Numbered from the stretch's first letter, positions 49,508 to 59,280 are shown. The stretch is 64,000 nucleotides of DNA from Allobacillus halotolerans (GCF_018967645.1 NZ_JAHLZF010000002.1:16701-80700); one strand, 5' to 3'. Numbers and translations: made by a program. Notes: a model not told the origin generated them from the sequence alone.

Positions 49508-50809
49508 TCAATATGTGAGTAACGGTAAACCAGGCTTTGCTTTTGCTGATTTTAGATTAGGTAAAAACGTATCTTCACTACGATTGATCCTGTAGGCGGC
49601 CATCAAGTATTTCGTCGCATCCTTGTACCGTTTCATTTCATTCATAACACTGCCAGCCAGCAAATAATAACTGCATAGCTCATGTTCTTCATTTAACTTC
49701 TGATAGAACGGAATCGCTTCTTTGAACAGTAATTGATTCAATTCCTCGTGTTGTTCACGAAGATAGTACAAAATCGATTTTAATTTAAATTGATATCGAA
49801 TATTTTGGTACGTTTTAGCTATACTGATTCCTTTATTTAATTCTTCAAATGCACGTTCATTTTCACCAAGATAAAAATACGTCATAGCTAAATAATGATA
49901 GGAACTTAATTCTACTTCATGATTTGTTTGACGCGCAGTTGCCTTCATAAAACATTCTCGGGCCATTTCATATTCCTGCTTCTGCATGGCCATCATACCT
50001 TCACACATATAAATAACTGATTTAATTAAACTACCTACTTGAGAATCATCTAGGTCCCTAAGCTTTCTAAAATAGCTCTCTGCCGTTTCGAAGTCTTCAA
50101 TCAAACAATAATTCATCCCCAGGATAATTTGACAGCTTATCACACGTGTATAGTCTAATTCTGCTTGAAAAATTTGAAATGCTTTCAGTGCATATTTATT
50201 GGACCGAAGAATCATCTCCATCCGCGTATATGCATTCGCGATCATCAAGTAAAGTTCAGGATCAGATGTGTCTTTGATCATTTTTTCTGCTTGCTTGAAA
50301 TGTTTGATGGCATTCGAACAATAAAACTTCGTCAAATAATAGTAACCGATAAATTTGTGATAGCTATACGGATAATGTTCTTCCAAAATCCAAGAAAAGC
50401 TTTGCAAATACTTGAATTTTTCATCGAATTTTTCATACTGTTGCGTCAATAAATAGTGACCGAATAAAGTCAGTTCATATAAGTAACTGAGTTCAACAGC
50501 TATCTTTTTTTCATCTAGTGACTGAATTTCATGATAATAAGCATCTGCTTTTTTCAAATCATAATGATGTAACGCATCGATCCAGTTTTCCAACGTTTTT
50601 TTTACATGTTCATCAGAAGGAGCAATGAACTTTTCAACAGGAAGCTCCAATCGTTCACATAATTGGCTGACAATCTCTTTATTAAATGAGATTTGGTTGT
50701 TTTCTAATTTACTTAAATAGGCACTTGAACAAATACCTTCTGCTAACTGCTCTTGTGTAATTCCTTGGCGTATCCGATGCCATTTGATTGTTTGACCAAT
50801 AAGTGACAA
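49508..50809 (-). CDS. XRE helix-turn-helix regulator with TPR repeats (RRNPP-like)
   Basis: 433 residues from the TTG at 50809 (GGTGGAG 6 nt upstream; a TTG eight codons earlier precedes that site). The DNA-binding domain is IKWHRIRQGITQEQLAEGIC...YLSKLENNQIS (residues 5-65); the rest consists of about eight helix-pair TPR repeats. Proteins of this layout, such as NprR and PlcR, bind secreted signal peptides. No peptide gene follows: the stop is 20 nt from the terminator. It may respond to a peptide made elsewhere or to a protein partner. Confidence 0.85.
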   Translation of the reverse strand: MSLIGQTIKWHRIRQGITQEQLAEGICSSAYLSKLENNQISFNKEIVSQLCERLELPVEKFIAPSDEHVKKTLENWIDALHHYDLKKADAYYHEIQSLDEKKIAVELSYLYELTLFGHYLLTQQYEKFDEKFKYLQSFSWILEEHYPYSYHKFIGYYYLTKFYCSNAIKHFKQAEKMIKDTSDPELYLMIANAYTRMEMILRSNKYALKAFQIFQAELDYTRVISCQIILGMNYCLIEDFETAESYFRKLRDLDDSQVGSLIKSVIYMCEGMMAMQKQEYEMARECFMKATARQTNHEVELSSYHYLAMTYFYLGENERAFEELNKGISIAKTYQNIRYQFKLKSILYYLREQHEELNQLLFKEAIPFYQKLNEEHELCSYYLLAGSVMNEMKRYKDATKYLMAAYRINRSEDTFLPNLKSAKAKPGLPLLTY

Positions 50810-50917
50810 TCCAATCTCCACCTTCTGTTCCAACTTATTGTTCTATTATAGTTCTTTGTGACTATACTTTCCACAAATATATCAAATTTTACCAAGGAAT
50901 TTTAACAGAAGTTATTT

Positions 50918-52156
50918 CTATGAATGAATTGCCCATTCGCCGTCTTTTAAAATCTCTTCTTTATCGCCATTTTCAGTAATTCCATAAACGGTTAAGTCGG
51001 CGGATCCCATCATGAAATCTTCATGTATTAAACTCTTATTGATCCCTGCCTCTTTTTGTTCGTCTGCACTCATATTTTCGCCGTTTTCCAAGTTCGTCGG
51101 ATATGCTTGGCCAAGCGCTAAGTGACAAGAAGCATTTTCGTCATAAAGCGTATTGAAAAAGATTAAGCCTGACTGTGAAATAGGTGAAGAATGAGGAACT
51201 AAGGCTATTTCACCAAGTCGAACGGCTCCCTCATCTGTGTCCAATAAATGTTTAAGTGTCTCTTCTCCTTTACCTGCTTCAAAATCAACCACTTTTCCAT
51301 CTTTGAACGTCAACTTAAAGTCATCGATTAAATTGCCATTGTAGTTTAACGGCTTCGTATTCCGAACAGTTCCTTCTACACCTTCTCGATGCGGTGCAGT
51401 AAATACTTCTTCTGTCGGCATATTCGGGTTGAAAATAACACCTTTTACCGATTTTGCTGTTCCGCCTGCCCATATATGGCCTTTTGGTAGCTGAATTCGA
51501 AGGTCCGTAGTAGCTGATTGATACTCTAACGCGACATATTTTTTCTCATTTAAATAATCTCGAATATCATGCAGTGTTTCATTATGATCTTCCCAAGCCT
51601 TAATTGGATCCTCTTGATCGACGCGGACGATTTTGAAAATTTCTTTCCACAATTCATCCATTGCTTCTTCTTCTTTTTTATCGGGGTATATTTTTGCGGC
51701 CCATTTTTCTGTAGGAACTGACACGATTGACCATTGAATACGATCACTCATCATGTATTCACGATACTCACTCAATGCTTCTCCAGCCGCTTTATTCGCT
51801 TTTGCGATTCGCTCTGGTTCAATCCCATCCAATAGGTCAGGATTCGGTGCATAGACGGTTAGAATGCACCCGCCATCTTTGACATGTCCTGTTTGTTTGT
51901 CCACTAACCAATCAGGAATGTTTTCTAAAACATGTAGGGGTTCGTTTTCATACTTCTTTCTTGTGATTACTTCATCTGACCAGTTAACCGTTACATTTTC
52001 CGCCCCGACGTTATAAGCTTCCTCCACAACGTGGTGCACAAAGTCTCTCGCCTCGATTGGCGCATTAATAAAGATTGGTTGTTCTTTTTGTACATTCACA
52101 CCGACCTTCACAGCAAGCTCGGCATATTTCTTTAATGTAGCCTCTGTTGGCATCAT
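50918..52156 (-). CDS. Aminopeptidase, M29 family
   Basis: A 412-residue metallo-aminopeptidase of the AmpS/PepS/AmpT type. Family marks include FTAPHREGVEGTV, with a metal-binding Glu and His, GKGEETLKHLLDTDEGAVRLGEIALVP in part, and NTLYDENASCHLALGQAY with a further Glu and His. It removes N-terminal amino acids from peptides in the cytoplasm using two divalent metal ions. AAGGAG 7 nt upstream supports the ATG. Confidence 0.95.
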   Translation of the reverse strand: MMPTEATLKKYAELAVKVGVNVQKEQPIFINAPIEARDFVHHVVEEAYNVGAENVTVNWSDEVITRKKYENEPLHVLENIPDWLVDKQTGHVKDGGCILTVYAPNPDLLDGIEPERIAKANKAAGEALSEYREYMMSDRIQWSIVSVPTEKWAAKIYPDKKEEEAMDELWKEIFKIVRVDQEDPIKAWEDHNETLHDIRDYLNEKKYVALEYQSATTDLRIQLPKGHIWAGGTAKSVKGVIFNPNMPTEEVFTAPHREGVEGTVRNTKPLNYNGNLIDDFKLTFKDGKVVDFEAGKGEETLKHLLDTDEGAVRLGEIALVPHSSPISQSGLIFFNTLYDENASCHLALGQAYPTNLENGENMSADEQKEAGINKSLIHEDFMMGSADLTVYGITENGDKEEILKDGEWAIHS

Positions 52157-52284
52157 GCGACACTCCTTCTTTTTATTGGTATATCTTATTATTTCATATT
52201 CCGAAACTTTAAAAAAGTAATCCCATCGACGAATGACAGATACTTTGTTGTTCGTTGAATCTCAACAATACTTCTGGGCATTAA

Positions 52285-52321
52285 AAAAGATGATCTCCGA
52301 TTATATTCGAGATCATCTTTT
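52285..52321 (-). terminator. Terminator after the P-loop gene
   Basis: A perfect 13-bp stem AAAAGATGATCTC/GAGATCATCTTTT with an 11-nt loop; the minus strand continues with TAATGC after the T run. Confidence 0.9.
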
Positions 52322-52385
52322 AGCTGTTCATATTTTAAAGCGCCTGTTTCTCTCCGGTATGGTTCAAAGAAGTTGTATTTACTGC

Positions 52386-53465
52386 TTATTTTCTTTCATC
52401 CACCCAATTCATCAATTCTTCTTTCGCAACATTATAAAATTCAGGAATGGTATTTTCATGATAAATTCTTTCAAACTCATCCTGAAGCTCTTTGACACGC
52501 TTTAAGTAAGCCGTTGCCTCGTCGACCTTCACTCGATAATCCATCTTTAATAAACTGACTCTTTGTTGCTCTCTTTTCGGCAAATCTTGTGTCATAAGTT
52601 GATCAGAGAGGTTCAATTCTTCATCACTGATCAGACTTGGATCATGTTCGTGCGGGCCGGTTGCGTCGAACATGGCAACTTCGAGTTCCGGAAGGGTTAC
52701 CATATCAAGGCTCGTCGGATCGAATCCACAATGGTAGACTTCTACATCAAAACCTCGGTCTTGTGCTTCGCGGGCAATCTTGCGAAGAACGGTTGATTTT
52801 CCAGACCCTGAATTGCCTTTCATAAAAATTCTCCGACTTACTTGACTCGTTAAGTTTTGAATGAAATCACGTGGTCCGTCTGGTGTGGCTGCACCTAAAT
52901 AACGGTGATGTACACAGGATGGTTTATTCAATTTATTTTTTTCAAATATATCGTTTTTCAAGCGTTCTGTCTCTCGGTTCGCTTTTTCAAAATCCATATA
53001 GGGAGCATAAACATCTTCAATCTCATGATGAATCGTAAGAGCTGATTGAAACCTTTGAACAGCTAACGTGTGAACCTCTTCTATTTGTTTTTCTAATTCT
53101 ACTAATAATTGTTTTTTCTCCGTTAAACCTTCCTTACTATAACCTTCTCCAAAGAATAACAGGCTTTCTTTGATGAGTGGCCATTTCATTCGTCTAATAT
53201 TCATTTTCGAACGATCGAATATACCTGCATTTAAATCAGTGAAGACAATTCCTTCAAGTTCATTTCGTTGAATATGATTATAAATATAGTCAATATTCAA
53301 TTGGTTTTTCATTTGGTAAGCCACATCTTTTAACAGTGGGCTGATCAACGATGTATGCCCACCTTCAATGTAAAGAACATGGTCGAGTTGTTCAATTAAG
53401 TTTTCATAAAAATTAACATACCCTTTTGCGGTGGTACCTCCCATAAAATACTTATATTCAGACAT
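52386..53465 (-). CDS. P-loop ATPase of unknown function (PRK06851-like)
   Basis: 359 residues in two similar halves. The N-terminal half has a degenerate nucleotide loop (FMGGTTAKGYVNF) and VLYIEGGH; the C-terminal half has an intact Walker A, MKGNSGSGKSTVLRKIA, with YHCGFDPTSLD and AMFDATGPHEHDP after it. This double layout is typical of an uncharacterised Firmicutes family (PRK06851). Role unknown. GGGAGG precedes the ATG. Confidence 0.82.
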   Translation of the reverse strand: MSEYKYFMGGTTAKGYVNFYENLIEQLDHVLYIEGGHTSLISPLLKDVAYQMKNQLNIDYIYNHIQRNELEGIVFTDLNAGIFDRSKMNIRRMKWPLIKESLLFFGEGYSKEGLTEKKQLLVELEKQIEEVHTLAVQRFQSALTIHHEIEDVYAPYMDFEKANRETERLKNDIFEKNKLNKPSCVHHRYLGAATPDGPRDFIQNLTSQVSRRIFMKGNSGSGKSTVLRKIAREAQDRGFDVEVYHCGFDPTSLDMVTLPELEVAMFDATGPHEHDPSLISDEELNLSDQLMTQDLPKREQQRVSLLKMDYRVKVDEATAYLKRVKELQDEFERIYHENTIPEFYNVAKEELMNWVDERK

Positions 53466-53572
53466 GTCATCATCCTCCCAGTCTCCCTTATTGTATGAAA
53501 CTGAGCTTTAAAAAAGACCAAAGGACAAGGGGGTTTTGGGCATTTGGGCACCTACATATAACGAATGAAAAA

Positions 53573-53598
53573 AAGCTGAAGAGTTTCCCCTCCAGCTT
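53573..53598 (-). terminator. Terminator after the terC-type gene
   Basis: A 9-bp stem AAGCTGGAG/CTCTTCAGCTT with one wobble, followed on the minus strand by TTTTTTT. Confidence 0.85.
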
Positions 53599-53605
53599 GT
53601 CGTCG

Positions 53606-54429
53606 TCAATCCTTATTTTCCATGTCTTCTAACGCTTCTTTTTCTTGATCAGACAGGTCTTCACTTTTCGATGGACTTGAGGAAAACCAACCAATTAAGG
53701 CGATGAGTACGAGCACGATATAAAAGGTAAGCTTCCATAAAGTCGATTCTGCGAAATCATGTGGAATGATTGCGATATCTTCGTGAGCTAACGTGATCAC
53801 GAGAAGCTTCACACCTACCCAACCTACAATGATAAACGCTGCTGATTCCAAACCTGGCCGTTCATTAAGCAATTTGACGAAATACGTCGCTGCAAATCGC
53901 ATAATGACGACACCGATTAATCCACCAGCCAATATGACAAGAAATTTACCGCCATCCATTCCACCGATTTGCGGTAGATCGGTATTCGGTAATGCCATCG
54001 CCAGCGCAACAGCAGCCAATATAGAATCAATTGCGAATGCAATATCCGCAAATTCAACCTTGACGACAGTCATCCAAAAACCTGAACCTTTTTTGGCTTG
54101 CTGATCGCCGCATCTTCTGCGGATTCATCTTCGTTACGATGCAATATAAATTTTCTAAATAGATGATTTAACGAGATAAATAACAAATATGCTGCACCGA
54201 TCGCTTGCATTTGCCATACATCGACGAGAAAAGAAATAATAAATAAAGAGCCCAAACGTAAAACAAATGCTCCAAACAATCCATAAAATAAAGCTTTCTT
54301 GCGTTCCTCTTCTGGCAAATGTTTAACCATAATAGCCAAAACGAGAGCATTATCTGCAGCTAAGATTCCTTCCAATCCGATCAGGACGAGGAGCACCCAG
54401 CCATACTCCGCTAATAAACCCCATTCCAT
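53606..54429 (-). CDS. TerC family membrane protein, read through a -1 shift at A-AAA-AAG
   Basis: Two frames together give one TerC/YkoY-type protein of about 275 residues. The first (from the ATG at 54429; GAGGAG 11 nt upstream) holds LEGILAADNALVLAIM and stops at 54070. The second, one base back, continues GSGFWMTVVKVEFADIAFAIDS, with the metal-binding acidic motifs of the family, to 53606. At the junction the codons CCA-AAA-AAG form the slippery heptamer A-AAA-AAG (54094-54088); a -1 slip restores the family sequence exactly. Programmed frameshift, transcript slippage, mutation or a sequencing error in the A6 run are all possible. TerC proteins are linked to manganese or calcium efflux and tellurite resistance. 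Confidence 0.8.
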
Positions 54430-54701
54430 TTCGACAAACACTCCTCAACTTCTAGCACAGTTGTTTCTTTTCCTAATCCTTATCTTCCCCAAAGCTTTCT
54501 ACATTTAACAAGCTTCATCTCAAATTGAGGCGATAATGACAGAATTAGTTAAAATGACATGTTATGAGTATACACTTTTTTTGTCGAAAATTGAATCACT
54601 TCATCCTTACAGATATTTATAAGTTTAGGACTTGTTTTTCGCTCTTCAAAGACACATTTAGCATGTGACCGTCCGATATTAATGCTAAACATAGCAGAAA
54701 A
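54430..54701. other. Upstream region of terC, no riboswitch seen
   Basis: AT-rich region between the terC start and the dctP terminator. TerC relatives in B. subtilis are often preceded by the manganese-sensing yybP-ykoY riboswitch; I looked for its conserved core and did not find it. Confidence 0.45.
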
Positions 54702-54731
54702 AAGCTAGCTGCAGTTTACCGCAGCTAGCTT
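54702..54731 (-). terminator. Terminator after dctP
   Basis: A perfect 11-bp stem AAGCTAGCTGC/GCAGCTAGCTT with an 8-nt loop, followed on the minus strand by TTTTTT. Confidence 0.93.
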
Positions 54732-54760
54732 CATCAATTTCATATACATTTTAAGCTTAC

Positions 54761-55921
54761 TTATTCACCTGTAACTTCTTCGATCTCACTCTTCAGTTTA
54801 TCGAATAGTTCAGGGTCGATTCCTTCTACTTCTTCACGGTAATACTCGTGAACTGGCTGAATTGCTTCACTGAATTCAGCAATTTGATCTTCATCAAATT
54901 CAATGACTTCTGTACTTCCTTCATCTTTGATTGCTTGAAGACCAGCTTCGTTTTGTTTCTTCTGTTCGTCGAATACCCAGTCTTGTAGTTCTGTAATTGT
55001 TTCATCAACTACAGCTTTAACATTATCGTCAAGACCGTTATACCATTCTGTATTCGCAGTTGTCATCGCAACATAGTTGTTGTGACCAGAAATCATCATA
55101 TAATCTTGTACTTCATTAAAGCTTGCAGATTCAATGAAGAAGATTGGGTTTTCTTGTGCATCAACTGTTTCACGATCTAACGCCGTGTACAGCTCACCCC
55201 AGCTCAATGATTGAACTGTAGCACCATAAGCATCATAAGACTCACGCATTAATGGAGATTCTTGTACGCGTACGTTCAAGCCTTCCCAATCAGATGGAGA
55301 TTTAATTGCTGTATTACTTGTCCAAGCCATCTGACCTTCACTCCAATAAGCTAAAGGTGAGATGCTATGCTCTTCATATTTCTCACGAAGATCTGTATTT
55401 AATGCTTCACTATCCTTTAAAATCTGGTGAATTTGGTCTTGATCTGTCGGGAACAAATAGTGCATAGAGAAAATTTGACCGTCTGGAACTTGTCCTCCAG
55501 TGAAACCTGGAGACATAACAGCCAGCTCAACCCCGCCTTGCTGCAACAATTGTGCTTGGTCTGTTTCACTACCTAAAGCGCCATATTCTAGTGCTTCAAC
55601 CGTAATCGCACCATCTGTTTTTTCTTCAATTCGTTTCGCAAATTCTTGTGCATATACAAACTGTACTTCGCCTTGAAGTTCTTCAGTCACCATGCGCCAT
55701 TGATCAGATTCGAAATCTCCAGAAGCTTCTTCACTTCCTTCACTTGAACCTGAATCGGACTCTTCTTCGGACCCAGATTCTTCTTCGGATCCTGATTCTT
55801 CGTCAGACCCTTCACTTCCTGAGTCTCCTTCACTATCGCCACCGCCACATGCAACTAGCAGTAAGCTTAATGCAAAAATTGATGCTAACATTAACAAATA
55901 CTTTTTGTTAAAAATGTTCAT
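54761..55921 (-). CDS. dctP: TRAP transporter solute-binding lipoprotein
   Basis: 386 residues. A lipoprotein signal ends at lipobox LVAC with Cys25; residues 26-68 are a Ser/Gly/Glu/Asp linker, very acidic, followed by a DctP-type binding domain (EFAKRIEEKTDGAITVE, VMSPGFTGGQVPDG, SLSWGELYTALDRETVDAQENP in part). The conserved Arg in LNVRVQESPLM and the Asn in DAQENP are typical carboxylate-binding positions. Substrate is probably an organic acid. A MITE separates it from dctM; AGGGGG precedes the ATG. Confidence 0.92.
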   Translation of the reverse strand: MNIFNKKYLLMLASIFALSLLLVACGGGDSEGDSGSEGSDEESGSEEESGSEEESDSGSSEGSEEASGDFESDQWRMVTEELQGEVQFVYAQEFAKRIEEKTDGAITVEALEYGALGSETDQAQLLQQGGVELAVMSPGFTGGQVPDGQIFSMHYLFPTDQDQIHQILKDSEALNTDLREKYEEHSISPLAYWSEGQMAWTSNTAIKSPSDWEGLNVRVQESPLMRESYDAYGATVQSLSWGELYTALDRETVDAQENPIFFIESASFNEVQDYMMISGHNNYVAMTTANTEWYNGLDDNVKAVVDETITELQDWVFDEQKKQNEAGLQAIKDEGSTEVIEFDEDQIAEFSEAIQPVHEYYREEVEGIDPELFDKLKSEIEEVTGE

Positions 55922-55947
55922 TACCCCCTGTAATGTGTTTTTTATTT

Positions 55948-56159
55948 GGCTATGTTTGAAGTCCGTTGCTGATATTGTGATTCGCTATGGTGGACGCTTT
56001 CCGCGGGCACGGCTCGAGTCTCCTCGGCCCAACACCCTGGCCTGCGGGGTCTCGAGACTCGTGCTTTTCCCGCTGGAGTCGCCACCTTCGCTCCTCACAA
56101 TTCAACAACTCTGTGCTTTATTCATGTTTTAAAATTCAACATTAAACTTCAACAGAGCC
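55948..56159. mobile_element. MITE copy, 212 bp, between dctM and dctP
   Basis: Left end GGCTATGTTTGAAGTCCG, right end AAACTTCAACAGAGCC; both match the 319-bp copy at 44564 with several changes, and two internal stretches of that copy are absent. Flanks share TTATTT but not a full 8-bp duplication, so the insertion is older or decayed. It places strong GC-rich hairpins between two operon genes. Confidence 0.82.
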
Positions 56160-56192
56160 ATTATTTAAAGGAACTGCTTAGAACAGTTCACT

Positions 56193-57467
56193 TTATTCCT
56201 GAATAAGTACTAATGATAACTCTGGGAAGAATACCAACAACAACCCGATTGCTATGAGCATAATGATATAGGGTGGTGTACTTTTGATAACTTCCAAATA
56301 AGGTTTATTGAATACCGCACTTGCGGTAAATATGTCAACACCAAATGGTGGCGTTGCAGATCCTAATGCTGCTTGGAAAGTAACGATGATTCCAAGGTGA
56401 ATCAGGTCAACTCCTGCCGCTTCAGCAGCTGGAGCAAAGATTGGTGTTAATACCAAAATAACTACTATTGGATCAACAAACATACATCCAACGAAGAAAA
56501 ACACACTGACCATCAACAGGACGAATAATGCGCTTGGATCTGTTCCAAGAACTGCTTCTGTAATCATTCTTGGAATACCGGCAAAGCCGATTACCCAAGT
56601 GAAAAGCTGGCCACCAGCGACCAAGATGAAAACGGCTGATGTAACCAATCCTGTCGACAAAGAAATTTTAGGGATTTGTTTCCATTTAATTGTCCGGAAG
56701 ATCATTACTTCCAAAATCAATGCATACAACACAGAAATCCCAGAAGCTTCAACAGGTGTAAATGTACCTGTATAAATCCCACCGACGATAATAATTGGGA
56801 ACCCTAACGGTAAAAGTGCTTTTCTAAAATGAACGAAGCGTTCTTTCCAGCTGGCTTTTTCACCCAGAGGAATGTCCTTCACTTTCGCATGAATAATGTT
56901 GTATATTGCAAATGCCAGAAATACGATTACACCTGGAATAATTCCGGCAATGAATAGATCCCCAACTGATACTGAACCTGCTGCCAGTGCATAAATAATC
57001 ATTCCCACACTTGGCGGAATCAATAGCGCCACATCACTGGAATTGATAATCAAGGCCATTGCTTGGGAATCTTTGTATCCTATTTTCAGTAATCTTTCTC
57101 TCATCGGACGTCCTACCGCAACAACAGTCGCTTGCGTTGAACCTGAAATGGCACCAAACATCGTACAAGCTGCTGCTGTTGTTACAGCATACCCTCCACG
57201 AATGTGACCGATGAACGCACCGACGAAATCTAATAAACGCTCTGAAGTTTTACCTGCTGTCATGATATCCGCTGCGAAAATAAATAACGGAACGCATAAC
57301 AATACCGGTGATTCAATCCCTGTCATCAGCTGCTTCATTAGAATATCCATACTTAAATTCGGATTATAAATGAGCATAATGACAACGGGTGCCAAGATCA
57401 GCGGAATCATCATCGGAAAATTCAACAGCAAAAGAATAATCATTATAGATAATAATGTCGCTAACAT
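56193..57467 (-). CDS. dctM: TRAP transporter large permease
   Basis: 424 residues, about twelve helices, DctM type: NFPMMIPLILAPVVIMLI at the start, TAGKTSERLLDFV, GAISGSTQATVVAVGRPM (conserved Gly/Ser/Thr region) and TPPFGVDIFTASAVF near the end. It is the transporting subunit that works with DctQ and DctP using an ion gradient, usually sodium. AGAGGAAA precedes the ATG. It begins 35 nt after dctQ. Confidence 0.95.
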   Translation of the reverse strand: MLATLLSIMIILLLLNFPMMIPLILAPVVIMLIYNPNLSMDILMKQLMTGIESPVLLCVPLFIFAADIMTAGKTSERLLDFVGAFIGHIRGGYAVTTAAACTMFGAISGSTQATVVAVGRPMRERLLKIGYKDSQAMALIINSSDVALLIPPSVGMIIYALAAGSVSVGDLFIAGIIPGVIVFLAFAIYNIIHAKVKDIPLGEKASWKERFVHFRKALLPLGFPIIIVGGIYTGTFTPVEASGISVLYALILEVMIFRTIKWKQIPKISLSTGLVTSAVFILVAGGQLFTWVIGFAGIPRMITEAVLGTDPSALFVLLMVSVFFFVGCMFVDPIVVILVLTPIFAPAAEAAGVDLIHLGIIVTFQAALGSATPPFGVDIFTASAVFNKPYLEVIKSTPPYIIMLIAIGLLLVFFPELSLVLIQE

Positions 57468-57502
57468 AGATTTTTCCTCTCTACTTTAATCGATTTTTGA
57501 CA

Positions 57503-58111
57503 TTAGATGGATATGTCTTCCATCTTCAATTCTTTTTCTCTTTGATCGTTATAATCTACGGCATCGATTCCTAAGTAAACTTTATCTTTTGCTTTCGCTG
57601 TGAAGTTCACAAATGTGTTTCTGATATATTGAATCCCCGCTGTCACGAAGCCAATTGGAATAAATACGGCCATTAAGTATCTAGGGACTTCCAACGAGGT
57701 CGTAATAGCTCCGGTATTATATTCAAAAAGAACAAAATTATAAGTATAATACGCCATTACAAACATAACGATTGCAGTCACTGCATTAATCACGATCATC
57801 ATCACTTTACGAACCTTCATAGGTGCGAAGTCATAAAAAGCTGACATACTAATATGCCGTCCCTTTCTAGCTGCATAAGCTATTCCCATAAATGTTGCAA
57901 TAATGATGGCGAATTTACTCACCTCATAGGCGAAATAAAAAGCACCTGAACTAAAAACTTCTCGGGCAACTACATTACCGACAATCATAATTGAAATCAA
58001 AATGATCGAGAAGGATAATATAAATTCTTCTAATCTCATCATTACTTTATCAATGAATTGAAATACTTTTCCTATTCCTCGAACAACGCTATTGTCACTC
58101 AAGCTCCCCAA
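57503..58111 (-). CDS. dctQ: TRAP transporter small permease
   Basis: 202 residues with four helices (RLEEFILSFSIILISIMIVG, ... VFIPIGFVTAGIQYI) as in DctQ proteins. The start was set at the TTG at 58111, 8 nt after AGAGGGGG; the frame continues upstream to a TTG at 58156 that precedes that site. It is first in the dctQ-dctM-dctP operon. The Arg- and Lys-rich loop RKGRHISMS is typical. Confidence 0.88.
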   Translation of the reverse strand: MGSLSDNSVVRGIGKVFQFIDKVMMRLEEFILSFSIILISIMIVGNVVAREVFSSGAFYFAYEVSKFAIIIATFMGIAYAARKGRHISMSAFYDFAPMKVRKVMMIVINAVTAIVMFVMAYYTYNFVLFEYNTGAITTSLEVPRYLMAVFIPIGFVTAGIQYIRNTFVNFTAKAKDKVYLGIDAVDYNDQREKELKMEDISI

Positions 58112-58902
58112 AAAACTTGCCCCCTCTCGAAAAGAATGAATCTGTAAAATTATCAAATAAATTTAGCCGTTCATTTCTTCTATTTAAGCGTATATGATTT
58201 AGCTTGGTTTATTCAACTTCCAAAAAAACACACATTTTATAATTTAATAACCTATTTTGCTAGGAATTAAACATAAAATTCAAATTTCTATAATATTATC
58301 GATATTACTTCCAGATAGTCGTGTATGCTCCAAATATTCTAGTTGATAGCCTATTTAAACTTTGTTATGGATAGACTTCCACATAATATCTTTAAAACTA
58401 TTAATTTCATTTACTGGGTTATTTTCTCATTAAGTATGTCATGAAGATTTAGATTGGGTGTAAATCTTGAGGGTTAATGGATGATATTTTTAAGATTCCT
58501 GACTAAGGATGAACAGCGCATACGTGCCTTATATATGTTTTATTCGACGTTCATCAAGAACATTCCTGCAAAATAATTAAAAAATTAATTGAATATTTTG
58601 TTAAATGGCGAGTCATGAACTGACTAGTAGGTAGTTTTATCAATTGATTACATGCTGGTTCAGCAGCTTCATATTGTGAGTGAGTTGGAAGAAACGCTAC
58701 TCTAACTTTCGATGGGGTACTGAGAAGGTCTCTGCGACCAAATACACTGTTCTGACTCTTATTCGGATGTTGAGAAGCACTCTCGACTACCCAATTCACT
58801 ATTCCAACTCGCATTCGGGCGTTGACGAATTTTCTCCACTGGTTTCATTTTTAAGTGAATCAGTTTCTTAAATTAGAGTCCTCGTTGGCGGGGAAACGTA
58901 AA
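58112..58902. other. Long AT-rich upstream region of the TRAP operon
   Basis: About 0.8 kb without a credible gene. From 58690 on there are degenerate phrases (ACTATTCCAACTCGCATTCGG) that resemble the following 52-bp array in reversed orientation, so the array may once have been longer. A TRAP operon promoter should lie near 58150-58300, but I did not find a clear one. Confidence 0.4.
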
Positions 58903-59280
58903 ACGTTATTGTGAGAGTCGCAATACCCAAATTGGATGCGAGTTCTTGATTCCAGTCGAATTGACAGCGCCTATTCATCCGAATTGGATGCGTGTCTCTG
59001 ATTTCGGTCGAATTGACAGCGTCTATTCACCCGGATTGGATGCGTGAGTCTGATTCCAGTCGAATTGACAGCGCCTATTCACCCGTATTGGATGCGTGAG
59101 TTTGGTTTCGGTCGAATTGACTGCATCTATTCACCCGAATTGGATGCGTGAGTTTGGTTTCGGTCGAATTGACAGCGCCTATTCACCCGAACTGGATGCG
59201 TGTCTCTGATTTCGGTCGAATAGAAAGCGTCTATTCATCCGAATCGGAAGTGAGATTCAAATTCCGGTCGAATAGATCGG
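58903..59280. repeat. Array H: 7 units, period exactly 52 bp
   Basis: GTCGAAT begins at 58955, 59007, 59059, 59111, 59163, 59215 and 59267, exactly 52 bp apart. Each unit has two similar halves containing CGAATTG (TCGAATTGACAGCGCCTATT and CCGAATTGGATGCGTGAGTT), so there is an inner period of about 26 bp. Sequence is unrelated to the 52-bp array at 35744. A MITE end follows it. Confidence 0.95.

Noticed and set aside
54430-54701. yybP-ykoY manganese riboswitch upstream of terC
   Set aside because: Expected from known relatives, but the conserved core and hairpins are not visible.
58554-58814. 86-residue ORF on the minus strand upstream of array H
   Set aside because: No ribosome binding site; it runs through degenerate repeat DNA and encodes no recognisable sequence.
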